Below are positions 1 to 8,834 of a stretch of 64,000 nt of DNA, in pieces. The number at the start of each line of letters is the position of its first letter. Positions within the stretch are counted from its first letter, which is position 1. This stretch comes from Nitricoxidireducens sp046726235 (lineage in GTDB: Bacteria; Pseudomonadota; Gammaproteobacteria; Burkholderiales; Rhodocyclaceae), in contig JBKPAD010000005.1 in the NCBI GenBank assembly GCA_046726235.1, positions 124,001-188,000 of the forward strand. Reading direction: 5' to 3'. The notes below the pieces were generated by a model, which was not told the DNA's origin, ran no database searches, and saw only the letters and a program-made list of their open reading frames with translations. A program made the position numbers and the translations under genes.

Positions 1-1151
1 GCCACCATGCCGGCGATCCGGCGCTGGTCGCGGCGATGGTCGAGGACGGCCCCGACGTCATCCGCTGGCTGATCCGCCAGGGCATGCAATTCGAGACCAC
101 GCCGACCGGCGACCTGCACACGCGCCGCGCCGGCGGCATGAGCGCCGCGCGCATCGTCCATTGCCGCGACTACACGGGCCTCGAGATGATGCGCGTGCTG
201 CGCGAAGCCGTCGTCCAGCACCGCTCGATCGAGGTCTGGGAGCAAAGCCCCGCCGTCGAGCTGCTGTCGAACGAGCGTGGCCAGAAATGCGTCGGCGCGG
301 TGCTCTCGTCGCTCGTCGACGGGCGACTGCGCATCGTGCGCACGCGCTCGGTGATCCTCGCCACCGGCGGGCTCGGCCGCCTGCACCTGAACGGCTTCCC
401 GACCTCGAACCACCTCGGCGCCACCGGCGACGGCCTCGTGCTCGCCTATCGCATCGGCGCCAAGCTGCGCGAGCTCGATTCCTTCCAGTACCACCCCACC
501 GGCTTCGTCCATCCGACGCATCTCTCAGGCAAGCTCGTCACCGAGGGCGTGCGCGCTGCCGGTGCGCTGCTGGTCAACGGCGAGGGCCGTCGCTTCATCG
601 ACGAACTGCTGCCGCGCGACATCGTCTGCGCCGCCATCCTGCGCGAGTGCGCGGAAGGCCGTGGCATCCGCAGCGAGCGCACCGACAAGCGCCGCTTCGG
701 CGTCTGGCTCGACACGCCGCGCCTCGAGCGCGAGAAGCCCGGCCTGCTCGAGCAGCAGTTCCCGAAGCTGCTGGCGCGCACGCGCGGTGCAGGCATCGAT
801 CCGCGCGTCGATCCGCTGCTCGTGCATCCGACGCTGCATTACCAGAACGGCGGCGCCGTCATCGACGCCAACGGCGCGACGACCGTGCCCGGCCTCTACG
901 CCGTCGGCGAGGTCGCGGGCGGGGTGCACGGACGCAACCGCATCATGGGCAACGCGCTGCTCGAGATCATCAGCTTCGGCCGCCGCGCCGGCGTCGCCGC
1001 CGTCGCCGAGCGCGACCGCGGGCCGAAGAAGGTGACTCTCGAACACGTCAATCGCGTGCGCCGCGCGCTCACGCTCGCCGGCATGCCGCTCGAGCGCAAG
1101 GCGCCGCGCGTGCTGCCGACCTACGCCGCGGGAGGCGCATGGAACCGCTAG
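1..1151 (+). CDS. FAD-dependent fumarate reductase/L-aspartate oxidase-like flavoprotein (5' end outside window)
   Basis: The reading frame is already open at base 3, so the N-terminal FAD-binding part lies outside the window. The visible part matches the SdhA/FrdA/NadB superfamily: HHAGDP near the edge, YHPTG (the substrate-side His), VRAAGALLVNGEGRRF followed by ELLPRD, and near the C-terminus GLYAVGEVAGGVHGRNR with GNALLEIISFGRRAG, the FAD-contacting end of the fold. The family moves hydride between FAD and a dicarboxylate or related C=C/C-N substrate. The next gene starts inside its last codons (ATG at 1139, stop at 1149-1151), so the two are translationally coupled. That partner is an NADH/FMN subunit, which suggests an NADH-linked reductase rather than a quinone-linked SdhA. 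The substrate cannot be read from the sequence. Confidence 0.8.
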   Translation, partial: HHAGDPALVAAMVEDGPDVIRWLIRQGMQFETTPTGDLHTRRAGGMSAARIVHCRDYTGLEMMRVLREAVVQHRSIEVWEQSPAVELLSNERGQKCVGAVLSSLVDGRLRIVRTRSVILATGGLGRLHLNGFPTSNHLGATGDGLVLAYRIGAKLRELDSFQYHPTGFVHPTHLSGKLVTEGVRAAGALLVNGEGRRFIDELLPRDIVCAAILRECAEGRGIRSERTDKRRFGVWLDTPRLEREKPGLLEQQFPKLLARTRGAGIDPRVDPLLVHPTLHYQNGGAVIDANGATTVPGLYAVGEVAGGVHGRNRIMGNALLEIISFGRRAGVAAVAERDRGPKKVTLEHVNRVRRALTLAGMPLERKAPRVLPTYAAGGAWNR

Positions 1152-2404
1152 GTACGAGCGTGCTGCTGCACCCCGATCGCCGCGTAGGCGCCGACCTCGA
1201 ACGCGGGCGCAAGGCCGGCGGCGGCTCGGCGCTGCTGCGCTCCGCACAGGCGCCGGCTGACGTGCTCGCCGCCGTCCGCGCCGCCGACCTGCGCGGCCTC
1301 GGCGGCAGCGGCTTCGCGGTCTGGAAGAAATGGCAGGCCGTCGCCGAAACGCCCGGCGCTCCCGACAAATATCTGGTGGTCAACGGCAACGAGGACGAAC
1401 CCGGCACACTCAAGGATCGCCTGCTGCTCGAAGATACGCCCCACCAGGTGATCGAGGGCGCCGTCATTTCGGCGCTGGCGGTCGGCGCCAACCGCGTCGT
1501 GTTCTACGTCAATCCCGACCTCACGCGCTCGCTCGCGGCCCTGCGCGCCGCGCTCGAGCAGTGGGCAGCCTCGGACCTGCTGGCCGCGCCGTCGGCGAAG
1601 CTGGGCAAGAGCGTCGAACTGCTGCTGGTGCCGAGCTCCGGGCATTACATCGGTGGCGAGGAAACCGCCGCCATCGAATGGATCGAGGGCCAGCTCGGCA
1701 CCGCGCCGAAGTTCCCCTTCCCGCGCGGCAAGCCGCCCTACCCGGCGCAGGCCGGCGTCTTCGGCTGCCCGACGCTGATCAATAACGTCGAGACGCTCGC
1801 CCACGTGCCGCACATCGTGCGCCACGGCGCCGAGTGGTTCCGCGCGCAGGGCATCGGGCGCGGCGCCGGCACCAAGCTGTATTCGCTGTCGGGCGATGTC
1901 CTGCATCCGGGCGTCTTCGAACTACCGATGGGCACACCGCTGCGCGAACTCATCTTCACGCACGGCGGCGGCCTGCTGTCGGGCAAGCCGCTGAAGGCGG
2001 TGTTCACCGGCGGCCCCTCGAACACGCTACTGACGCCGGCCGATCTCGACGTCGCGCTCGACTTCGATTCGCTGCGCGAACGCGGCGGCGCGCTCGGCAC
2101 GGGCGCCATGATCGTGATCTCCGAGGGCACGGGCATCGTCAAGCGCGTCGCCGAATACGCACGCTTCTTCGCCCACTCGTCCTGCGGCCAGTGCCCGCCG
2201 TGCAAGAGCGGCACAGCGACGCTTTCGCGCCTGCTCGACCGCATCGACACCGGCCGCGGCACCGCCGCCGACATGGCCACCATCGAGGATCTCTGCGCGA
2301 TGCTGCCGGGCAGCGGACGCTGCCATCTGCTGAACGGCGTCGTGCAACTGCTCGACAGCTCGTTCCGGCACTTCCGCCACGAATACGTCAGCGCATTGAA
2401 GTAG
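1139..2404 (+). CDS. NuoF-like NADH-binding FMN/[4Fe-4S] subunit
   Basis: This 421-residue protein matches the 51-kDa subunit of complex I and soluble diaphorases. It has the FMN/NADH glycine-rich segment LRGLGGSGFAVWKKW (about residues 52-66), NGNEDEPGTLKDR, SGHYIGGEETAAIEWIEG, CPTLINNVETLAHVP, and the C-terminal cluster motif SCGQCPPCKSG, whose Cys residues with one further downstream Cys bind N3-type [4Fe-4S]. It is expected to oxidise NAD(P)H and pass electrons to a partner. The ATG at 1139 follows GGGAGG and overlaps the upstream flavoprotein by 13 bp, so the two probably form one enzyme. No nuoE- or nuoG-like gene is adjacent, so this is not the housekeeping complex I locus. It converges with amiC, with only 6 bp between stops. 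Confidence 0.85.
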   Translation: MEPLGTSVLLHPDRRVGADLERGRKAGGGSALLRSAQAPADVLAAVRAADLRGLGGSGFAVWKKWQAVAETPGAPDKYLVVNGNEDEPGTLKDRLLLEDTPHQVIEGAVISALAVGANRVVFYVNPDLTRSLAALRAALEQWAASDLLAAPSAKLGKSVELLLVPSSGHYIGGEETAAIEWIEGQLGTAPKFPFPRGKPPYPAQAGVFGCPTLINNVETLAHVPHIVRHGAEWFRAQGIGRGAGTKLYSLSGDVLHPGVFELPMGTPLRELIFTHGGGLLSGKPLKAVFTGGPSNTLLTPADLDVALDFDSLRERGGALGTGAMIVISEGTGIVKRVAEYARFFAHSSCGQCPPCKSGTATLSRLLDRIDTGRGTAADMATIEDLCAMLPGSGRCHLLNGVVQLLDSSFRHFRHEYVSALK

Positions 2405-2410
2405 CGCGCC

Positions 2411-3646
2411 TCAGTCGAGGCTTGCGATCTTCGACTTGGCGAGCGGCGGGTTCTTCGAGAAGTACTGACGGATGCCCTTCAGGATGGCCTCGGCCATCTG
2501 GTCCTGGTAGGCGTCGTCCACAAGCCGCCGTTCCTCGTCCGGATTCGAGATGAACGCCGTCTCGACGAGGATCGAGGGGATGTCCGGCGCCTTCAGCACG
2601 GCGAAGCCGGCCTGCTCGACCTGGCCCTTGTGCAGCGTGTTGATGTTGCCGATGTGGCCGAGCACCGACTTGGCGAGCTTGAGGCTATCGTTGAGCGTCG
2701 CCGTCTGCGAGAGGTCGAGCAGCGTGCGCGCGAGATAGGGGTCCTTGACGCCGACGTTCACGCCGCCGATCAGGTCGGCGGCGTTCTCGCGCTGCGCCAG
2801 CCAGCGCGCGGCCGACGACGAGGCGCCGTTCTCCGAGAGCACGAACACCGACGAGCCGCGCGCCGTCGGCTTGACGAAGGCGTCGGCGTGGATCGAGACG
2901 AACAGGTCGGCCTGTACGCGGCGCGCCTTCTGCACGCGCTGGTGCAGCGGAATGAAGATGTCGTCGTCGCGCGTCAGCACCGAGCGCATGCTCGGCTCGG
3001 CGTCGATCCGGGCCTTGAGCCGACGCGCGATCGACAGCGTGACGTTCTTTTCCAGGCTGCCGCTGCGGCCGACCGCGCCCGGGTCCTCGCCGCCGTGGCC
3101 GGGGTCGAGCGCGATGGTGACGAGGCGCGCGATCTGCGGGCGCTCGCCGTCGCGCTCGCGCACCTGCGGCTCGTGCTTCTCGAGCAGGGCCATCAGCGGA
3201 TCCGGCGGTTCCGAGGGATAGAGGTCGAGCACCAGGCGATGGCCGTAGTCGCCGACCGGCTGCAGCGTGAACACCTGCGGCTTGACCTCGCCCTTTAGCT
3301 CGATGACCAGGCGCACCACGCCCGGCTTGTTGCGGCCGGCGCGGATCAGCTTGATCTGCGGGTCGGACTCGAGGATCTTGTTCGGCAGGCTGCCGAGCAC
3401 CGAGTTGAACTCCACGCCCTCGAGATCGACAACGAGGCGCTCGGGATCGCGCACCAGCATGTGGCTGAACTTCAGCGGCTGGTCGTGCTCGAGGGTGATG
3501 CGCGTGTATTCCTTCGACGGCCAGACCCGCACGCCGAGGATGCTGGGCGCCGCGGCGAAGCCGGGACGCGTGACGAGCAGCGTCAGTCCGGCGGCGGCGA
3601 ACTTGAGGACGTCGCGGCGGTCGATTTGGCGAGCGTCGTCAGCCAT
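2411..3646 (-). CDS. amiC: N-acetylmuramoyl-L-alanine amidase (AmiC family)
   Basis: This periplasmic cell-wall hydrolase splits septal peptidoglycan during daughter-cell separation. The N-terminus has a twin-arginine-type signal (RRDVLKFAAAG, residues about 10-20). An AMIN domain follows (about 35-140), then the zinc amidase_3 domain with IALDPGHGGEDPGA (zinc His), a metal-ligand Glu in SLEKNV, SIHADAF (second His) and ILVETAFISN (catalytic Glu). I chose the ATG at 3646 because it is the first Met before the Tat signal. This gives 411 residues and overlaps the 3' end of tsaE by 64 bp. The order tsaE-amiC next to queG is a classic proteobacterial arrangement. Frames upstream of this start belong to tsaE. 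Confidence 0.92.
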   Translation of the reverse strand: MADDARQIDRRDVLKFAAAGLTLLVTRPGFAAAPSILGVRVWPSKEYTRITLEHDQPLKFSHMLVRDPERLVVDLEGVEFNSVLGSLPNKILESDPQIKLIRAGRNKPGVVRLVIELKGEVKPQVFTLQPVGDYGHRLVLDLYPSEPPDPLMALLEKHEPQVRERDGERPQIARLVTIALDPGHGGEDPGAVGRSGSLEKNVTLSIARRLKARIDAEPSMRSVLTRDDDIFIPLHQRVQKARRVQADLFVSIHADAFVKPTARGSSVFVLSENGASSSAARWLAQRENAADLIGGVNVGVKDPYLARTLLDLSQTATLNDSLKLAKSVLGHIGNINTLHKGQVEQAGFAVLKAPDIPSILVETAFISNPDEERRLVDDAYQDQMAEAILKGIRQYFSKNPPLAKSKIASLD

Positions 3647-4098
3647 GCGCGGCCCCGCTCGCTGGCGGCCTCGATGCGCGCGCTGCGTCCCTGCGGCAAC
3701 ACGCCGAGGAAGACGCGCAGGTCGGGCGGCGGCAGGTATGGCGCCGCCTTGTCCGGCCATTCGACCAGACAGACGCCATCGCCTGCGAAGTATTCGTCCA
3801 ACCCGGCATCGAGGTATTCTTCCGGCTGATTGAATCGATAAAAATCAAAGTGATACAAGTTTATGCCAGAAACCGCATGAAGTTCAACCAGCGTATAGGT
3901 GGGGCTTTTGACCGCTCCTTCATGGCCGAGCGCCCGCAGGCATCCGCGCACGAGGGTCGTCTTGCCCGCGCCGAGGTCGCCTTCGAGGTAGACGACCGCT
4001 GCTCCGCCGGCTGCTCGCACCCGCAAGGCCGCGGCCAGCGCGGCGCCGAGCATCAGCGTGGCCGCCTCGTCAGGTAAGTTAAGATCGATCGCATGCAT
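3583..4098 (-). CDS. tsaE: tRNA t6A biosynthesis ATPase TsaE
   Basis: This 171-residue protein has the P-loop GDLGAGKTTLVRG (about residues 40-52), KSPTYTLVE, LYHFDFYR and CLVEWPDKA, all hallmarks of TsaE/YjeE. The ATPase works with TsaB and TsaD to attach threonylcarbamoyl to A37 of ANN-decoding tRNAs. The start at 4098 fits the family length and N-terminus (PDEAATLMLG near residue 9). It lies inside the first codons of the divergently read queG, so the two genes overlap head to head by 6 bp (4093-4098, within the palindrome GCATGC). The tail runs 64 bp into amiC. The frame stays open upstream on this strand, but that extension is antisense to queG and has no TsaE similarity. Confidence 0.93.
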   Translation of the reverse strand: MHAIDLNLPDEAATLMLGAALAAALRVRAAGGAAVVYLEGDLGAGKTTLVRGCLRALGHEGAVKSPTYTLVELHAVSGINLYHFDFYRFNQPEEYLDAGLDEYFAGDGVCLVEWPDKAAPYLPPPDLRVFLGVLPQGRSARIEAASERGRAWLTTLAKSTAATSSSSPPPD

Positions 4099-5133
4099 GA
4101 CTGGACGGCGCTCTCGGCGCGGATCAAGACGTGGGGACGGGAACTCGGCTTCGATGCGGTAGGCATCGCCGGCACCGATCTCGCGGATGCCGAACCGGGG
4201 CTCACAGCCTGGCTCGCGGCCGGTTGCCACGGCGAGATGGATTATATGGCCGCCCACGGCCTCAAGCGGGCGCGCCCGGCCGAACTGGTGCCGGGCACGC
4301 GCAGCGTGATCGTCGCACGCATGCACTACCTGCCTGAACGCAGCGACCTCCCGGCGACGGACGCGTCGCGCGCCGCGATCTCGAGTTACGCGCTCGGCCG
4401 CGACTACCACAAGCTGGTGCGCAATCGGCTGCAGAAGCTCGCGGACCGCATCGTCGCGGAAGTGGGCACACACGGTTATCGCGTCTTCAGCGACTCGGCG
4501 CCGGTGATGGAAGTCGAGCTGGCGTCGCGCGCCGGCCTCGGCTGGCGCGGCAAGCACACGCTGCTGCTGTCGCGCGAGGCCGGTTCGTGGTTCTTCCTCG
4601 GCGAGCTGTTCACCGACCTGCCGCTGCCGACCGACGCGCCGGCGAGCGAGCATTGCGGCACCTGCCGCGCCTGCCTCGACGCCTGCCCGACCGGCGCCAT
4701 CGTCGCGCCATACCAGGTCGATGCGCGCCGCTGCATTTCCTACCTGACGATCGAGCTCAAGGGCGCGATCCCCGAGGAATTGCGGCCGCTGATCGGCAAC
4801 CGCGTCTACGGCTGCGACGACTGCCAGCTCTGCTGCCCGTGGAACCGCGGCGCGCCGCGCACGCGCGCGGAGGACTTCGCGGTACGCAACGGACTCGACC
4901 GGGCGACGCTGGTCGATCTGTTCGGGTGGAGCGAAACGGAGTTCGACGAACGCCTCGCCGGCAGTGCGATCCGGCGCATCGGCTATGAGCGCTGGCTGCG
5001 CAATCTCGCCGTCGGTCTCGGCAACGCGCCGACGACGCCGGAAGTCGTCGCCGCGCTGGAGGCGCGAAGCGCGCATCCGTCGGCGCTGGTACGCGAACAC
5101 GTGGCCTGGGCGCTGGCGCGCCACGCCCGCTAG
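4093..5133 (+). CDS. queG: Epoxyqueuosine reductase
   Basis: QueG carries out the last step of queuosine synthesis in tRNA, reducing epoxyqueuosine with a cobalamin cofactor and two [4Fe-4S] clusters. The 346-residue sequence shows the family N-terminus (LGFDAVGIAGTDL, HGEMDYMAAH), the ferredoxin motif CGTCRACLDACPTGAI (about residues 189-204) and the second motif CDDCQLCCPWN (about 241-251). A HEAT-like C-terminal tail follows. The start matches the family length. It is divergent from tsaE with overlapping start codons, so each gene's promoter must lie inside the other's coding sequence or further away. It ends 2 bp before the stop of the chemoreceptor gene on the other strand. Confidence 0.94.
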   Translation: MHDWTALSARIKTWGRELGFDAVGIAGTDLADAEPGLTAWLAAGCHGEMDYMAAHGLKRARPAELVPGTRSVIVARMHYLPERSDLPATDASRAAISSYALGRDYHKLVRNRLQKLADRIVAEVGTHGYRVFSDSAPVMEVELASRAGLGWRGKHTLLLSREAGSWFFLGELFTDLPLPTDAPASEHCGTCRACLDACPTGAIVAPYQVDARRCISYLTIELKGAIPEELRPLIGNRVYGCDDCQLCCPWNRGAPRTRAEDFAVRNGLDRATLVDLFGWSETEFDERLAGSAIRRIGYERWLRNLAVGLGNAPTTPEVVAALEARSAHPSALVREHVAWALARHAR

Positions 5134-5135
5134 AT

Positions 5136-6632
5136 TCAGGCGGTCCGGAAGAAGCTCATCGCCGACTGCAACTCGGCGGCCTGGGCGTGCATTTCTTCGG
5201 CAGTCGCCGAGAGTTGTTCGGAAGCGCTGGCGTTGTGCTGTGTCGCGCGGCTGACCTGCTCGACGGCCCCGCTGATCTGCCCGGCGCCCTTGGCCTGCTC
5301 TTCCGACGCCTGGGTGATCTCCATGACCAAGCCGGCGGTCTTCTCGATGCTCGGCACAATCTCCTCGAGCAACTCGCCGGCGCGTTCGGCAAGATCGACG
5401 CTGCCTGAGGCCAGCGTGCCGATCTCCTGCGCCGCGATCTGCGAGCGCTCGGCCAGCTTGCGCACTTCGCTGGCGACGACGGCGAAGCCCTTGCCGTGCT
5501 CGCCCGCGCGCGCCGCCTCGATGGCGGCGTTGAGCGCCAGCAGATTCGTCTGGTAGGCGATATCGTCGATGATGCCGATCTTGCCGGCGATCTGGCGCAT
5601 CGCCGACACGGTGTCGGCGACGGCCTGACCGCCTTCCATCGCCTGCGCTGCGACGCGCGTGGCGATGTCCTCCGTGACTTTCGCATTGTCCTTGTTGCGC
5701 AGGATCGAGGCGGCCATTTGCTCGACCGCCGCCGACGTCTCCTCGATGCTGGCGGCCTGCTCGCTTGTCGACTGCGACAGCGACTGCGACGTCGCTGACA
5801 CCTGATCCGAGGCGTTGGCGACGGTGTCGGCACCGACCGACACGCGCGTGATCACGTCCCTCAGGCGCTCGACCATCCTGGCGACGTCACTCAGCAGCAA
5901 GCCGATTTCGTCGCGCCCATCGCTCTGCACCTGCACCGTCAGATCGCCGCGCGCCAGCGCCTCGATGGTCACCATCGCCGACTGCACGGGCCGCACGATG
6001 CTGCGCACGACGATGGCCGAGAAGCCGACCAGCAGGATCAGTCCGCCCAGGGCGATGCCGGCCTGCTCGAGCAGCGTCACGCGGAACACGTCGTCGACGT
6101 CGTCGACATAGATGCCCGAGCCGACGCTCCAGCCCCAGGGCGCGAAGCCCTCGACGTACGAAATCTTGAGTACCGGCGCATCCTTGCCGGGCTTCGGCCA
6201 CCGATAGTCGACGAAGCCCTTGCCGCGTTCCTTGACGACGCGGGTGAACTCGGCGAACAGGCGCTTGCCGGCCGGATCCTTGAAGTCGGAAAGATCCTTG
6301 CCTTCTAGTTCGGGCTTGATCGGATGCATCACCGACACGCTTTGCATGTCGGTGATGAAGAAGTACTCGTCGCCGCCGTAGCGCAGCGCACGCACCATGC
6401 GTATCGCTTCTGAGCGGGCATCGGCGGCGGATATCTTGCCGGCCTGCTCGTCGGCGTGCAGGCGCTTGATGATGCTGAGCGCGACTTCGACGACTTGCTG
6501 GGTCTTGAGCTTGCGGTCTTCAAGCAGGTGCGAACGCAGTTGGACGAGACCGAAGGCGATGCTGATGAGAAAGCCGACGATCGATACCAGCACGAGCACC
6601 GTCAGCTTCGAGGCGATTTTCCAGTTCTTCAT
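5136..6632 (-). CDS. Methyl-accepting chemotaxis protein with Cache-type sensor domain
   Basis: This 498-residue inner-membrane chemoreceptor has TM1 at about residues 12-32, then a periplasmic single-Cache domain (about 40-185, with GGDEYFFITD and WGWSVGSGIYVDDV, typical of sCache_2 sensors). TM2 lies at about 193-213, followed by a HAMP segment (MVTIEALARGDLTV) and the signalling coiled coil. The hairpin tip IDDIAYQTNLLALNAAIEAARAGEHGKGFAVVASEVRKLA is strongly conserved, so it should couple to CheA/CheW. Such Cache domains often bind small organic acids; the ligand is unknown here. There is no C-terminal CheR-tether pentapeptide. It is monocistronic, with no che genes nearby. Confidence 0.92.
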   Translation of the reverse strand: MKNWKIASKLTVLVLVSIVGFLISIAFGLVQLRSHLLEDRKLKTQQVVEVALSIIKRLHADEQAGKISAADARSEAIRMVRALRYGGDEYFFITDMQSVSVMHPIKPELEGKDLSDFKDPAGKRLFAEFTRVVKERGKGFVDYRWPKPGKDAPVLKISYVEGFAPWGWSVGSGIYVDDVDDVFRVTLLEQAGIALGGLILLVGFSAIVVRSIVRPVQSAMVTIEALARGDLTVQVQSDGRDEIGLLLSDVARMVERLRDVITRVSVGADTVANASDQVSATSQSLSQSTSEQAASIEETSAAVEQMAASILRNKDNAKVTEDIATRVAAQAMEGGQAVADTVSAMRQIAGKIGIIDDIAYQTNLLALNAAIEAARAGEHGKGFAVVASEVRKLAERSQIAAQEIGTLASGSVDLAERAGELLEEIVPSIEKTAGLVMEITQASEEQAKGAGQISGAVEQVSRATQHNASASEQLSATAEEMHAQAAELQSAMSFFRTA

Positions 6633-6707
6633 TCCGGCCCAATCAGGCCGGCGATGGCGGCCATAAGAACCGCTAATGATACAGGACTAGGCCCCAAAAG
6701 CCGCCGT

Positions 6708-7547
6708 TCAGCCCTTTTCGATCGGCCGGGAAGAATCGGTGCACCATTCGCTCCACGACCCCGCATAGAGCTGCGAACCCGGGAACCCCGCGACTTCCAT
6801 CGCCAGCAGGTTGTGGCAGGCGGTGACGCCCGAGCCGCACTGCTGGACGACGGCCTGCGGCGCGCGTGCACCGACCAGCGCGGCGAATTCCTCGCGCAGT
6901 TCCTCGGCGCTCTTGAAGTACACGCCGGCGTCGTCGAGGTTGTCAAAGTAGAAGCGATTGACGGCGCCGGGAATGTGGCCGCCGACGGGGTCGATGGTTT
7001 CGTTCTCGCCGGCGAAGCGCTCTTCGCTGCGGGCGTCGATCATCAGCATAGAAGGGTCGCCGAGGCGTTCGAGGATGTAGCCGGCATCGACCACGCCGCC
7101 CGCGAGCTTGGGCTCGAAGGCGGCCGGCGCATAGGCGGGCACGACATCGTCGAGCGGCTGCTTGGCCCGCTTCCAGCCGGCCATGCCGCCGTCGAGCACG
7201 GCGACGGCATGGTGGCCGATCCAGCGCAGCATCCACCACAAGCGCGAGGCGAAGATGCCGCCCTCGTTGTCGTAGGCGACGACCTGCGTGCCGGAACCGA
7301 CGCCGCAGGCAGCCATGCGCGCGGCGAACGCCGCCGGGTCGGGCAGAGGATGGCGGCCGTTCGTTCCCGTCTTCGGGCCCGAGAGGTCTTCATCGAGATG
7401 CAGGTACAGGGCGCCGGGGATGTGCGCCTTGGCGTAGGCCTTGCGGCCGTATTCGGTATCGCGCAGGTCGTGGCGGCAATCGAAGATGCGCCACTGCGGA
7501 TCGCCGGCGTGGCTCGCCAGCTCTTCCGCCGAAACCAGCAGCTTCAT
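6708..7547 (-). CDS. sseA: 3-mercaptopyruvate/thiosulfate sulfurtransferase (two rhodanese domains)
   Basis: This 279-residue tandem-rhodanese protein has an inactive N-terminal domain with FDCRHDL and a C-terminal domain carrying the active loop QCGSGVTACHN (about residues 232-242). The CGSGVTA loop is the signature of mercaptopyruvate sulfurtransferases, whereas thiosulfate-preferring rhodaneses usually have CRKGVT-like loops. It transfers sulfane sulfur to cyanide or thiols through a persulfide on that Cys. I chose the ATG at 7547 because it overlaps the upstream STAS-like gene by 4 bp (ATGA) and begins directly with MKLLVSAEEL; longer frames have no support. It is far from the sulfur genes at 51-64 kb, so a dedicated role in sulfur oxidation is not implied. 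Confidence 0.9.
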   Translation of the reverse strand: MKLLVSAEELASHAGDPQWRIFDCRHDLRDTEYGRKAYAKAHIPGALYLHLDEDLSGPKTGTNGRHPLPDPAAFAARMAACGVGSGTQVVAYDNEGGIFASRLWWMLRWIGHHAVAVLDGGMAGWKRAKQPLDDVVPAYAPAAFEPKLAGGVVDAGYILERLGDPSMLMIDARSEERFAGENETIDPVGGHIPGAVNRFYFDNLDDAGVYFKSAEELREEFAALVGARAPQAVVQQCGSGVTACHNLLAMEVAGFPGSQLYAGSWSEWCTDSSRPIEKG

Positions 7548-7897
7548 TCCTCGACCCCGGCGAGCCAGGCGCGCGCATCCTCCTCGTCGTGGAATACGCG
7601 CAGATCGGCGGAAACGACGACCTGGGAAAGCCAGGCGCTCCAGGTGACCCACTGGCTGTCGGTAAGCACGGCGATGCGGGTGAAGTCGTTCGGATGGGCG
7701 CGCGAGAAGCGGATCTCCTCGAGCGCCATGTCGACTGTGAAGCCGGCCATTTCGCGCAGGTCGAACAGAAGGTTGACCGGGCCGCCGAACTGCACCTTGA
7801 AGTTCACGAGGTGCTCGAACTCCTTGAAGTCGGCGAGCGTGAATTCACCGAGCGCGGTGACGGTGACGAGTTTCTCCTGATGGTCGATGGCAATCAT
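7544..7897 (-). CDS. SpoIIAA-like/STAS-fold protein
   Basis: This 117-residue protein has the layout of the SpoIIAA-like (STAS-fold) family: a beta-rich start (KLVTVTALGEFTLADFKEFE), a central LLFDLREMAGF strand-helix turn and a C-terminal VFHDEEDARAWL helix. Members are small soluble proteins of mostly unknown role, some thought to bind lipids or act as regulators. I see no conserved phosphorylatable Ser in the DSSG context of true anti-sigma antagonists. Its stop overlaps the start of the sulfurtransferase gene by 4 bp, so the two are co-translated. Confidence 0.75.
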   Translation of the reverse strand: MIAIDHQEKLVTVTALGEFTLADFKEFEHLVNFKVQFGGPVNLLFDLREMAGFTVDMALEEIRFSRAHPNDFTRIAVLTDSQWVTWSAWLSQVVVSADLRVFHDEEDARAWLAGVEE

Positions 7898-7938
7898 GGT
7901 GCAACCTTCAATGTGTCGAGCGATGGACCAACTATAAC

Positions 7939-8805
7939 TCAGTCATGTTCGGCCGGCGCGGCCGGTGCCGGGCCTGCCAGCGCCGTCGCGGCGAGGCCGC
8001 TGGCGACAACCACGCCGATGCCGATCCAGGCGACGGGCGACAGCCGTTCGTCCCACAACAGGAAGCCGAAGACGCTCGAGAACACCACCGTCGTGTAGGC
8101 GAGGCTCGCCGTCGCCAGCGTCTTGCCGCGCTTGTAGGCGGCGGTCATGCAGAGTTGCGCGGCGGCACCGAAGACGCCGACGCCGATCAGGAGCATCCAG
8201 GCTTCGACCGACACCGCATGCGACCGCTGGGTGAGGAGGAACCACGGCAGCGCACCGAGCGCGCTGAACACCGAGAAGTAGAACACCGTGCGCCACTCCG
8301 GTTCGCCGAGTTCGCCGAGCTTGCGCACGTTGAGGTAGGCGATGCTGGAGATCACGCCCGAGGCGAGGCCGAAGAAGCCGCCGAGCCACTGTTCGCGCGC
8401 CAGCGTCGGCTGCAGCAGCAGCACGATGCCGACGAAGCCCGCGCACAGCGCAAGGTACAGCGCCGGCCGCGCCGGCTCGCGCAGCCAGAACATCAGCAGG
8501 AAGGCGAGGAACAGCGGCGACGTGTAGTTGAGCGTCACCGCCGCCGCCAGCGGAATCATGCCGATGGCGACGAAGTAGGCGACCAGCGAGACGAAGCCCG
8601 AGGTGCCGCGCACCAGATGCACGCGCCAAAGCGGCGTCGCCAGCGGCAGGCGCCGCAATGCGACGTATCCGCCGAGCAGCGCCGTCGCGACGGCACCGCG
8701 CGCGAACACGAGTTCGCCGACCGAGAAGAATTGGGCGCCGAGCTTGACGCACACGCCCATGCAGGCGAACAGCAGGCTCGCCGCGACCATCCAGAGGGAG
8801 TTCAT
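7939..8805 (-). CDS. EamA/DMT-family permease
   Basis: This 288-residue protein is almost wholly hydrophobic with about ten transmembrane segments in two EamA repeats (about residues 2-130 and 140-275). It contains the family-typical TLNYTSPLFLAFLLMFWLRE and LAYTTVVFSSVFGFLLWDE at the end of each repeat. DMT permeases export or import small metabolites; the substrate cannot be predicted. I chose the ATG at 8805 because TM1 begins at once (MNSLWMVAASLLFACMG). Upstream reading in the same frame is antisense or off-frame to the Rieske gene. The gap to that gene is 29 bp, so co-transcription is likely. Confidence 0.88.
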   Translation of the reverse strand: MNSLWMVAASLLFACMGVCVKLGAQFFSVGELVFARGAVATALLGGYVALRRLPLATPLWRVHLVRGTSGFVSLVAYFVAIGMIPLAAAVTLNYTSPLFLAFLLMFWLREPARPALYLALCAGFVGIVLLLQPTLAREQWLGGFFGLASGVISSIAYLNVRKLGELGEPEWRTVFYFSVFSALGALPWFLLTQRSHAVSVEAWMLLIGVGVFGAAAQLCMTAAYKRGKTLATASLAYTTVVFSSVFGFLLWDERLSPVAWIGIGVVVASGLAATALAGPAPAAPAEHD

Positions 8806-8834
8806 CGGGATTCCGGCGCGGGCGCCCACCGCTG

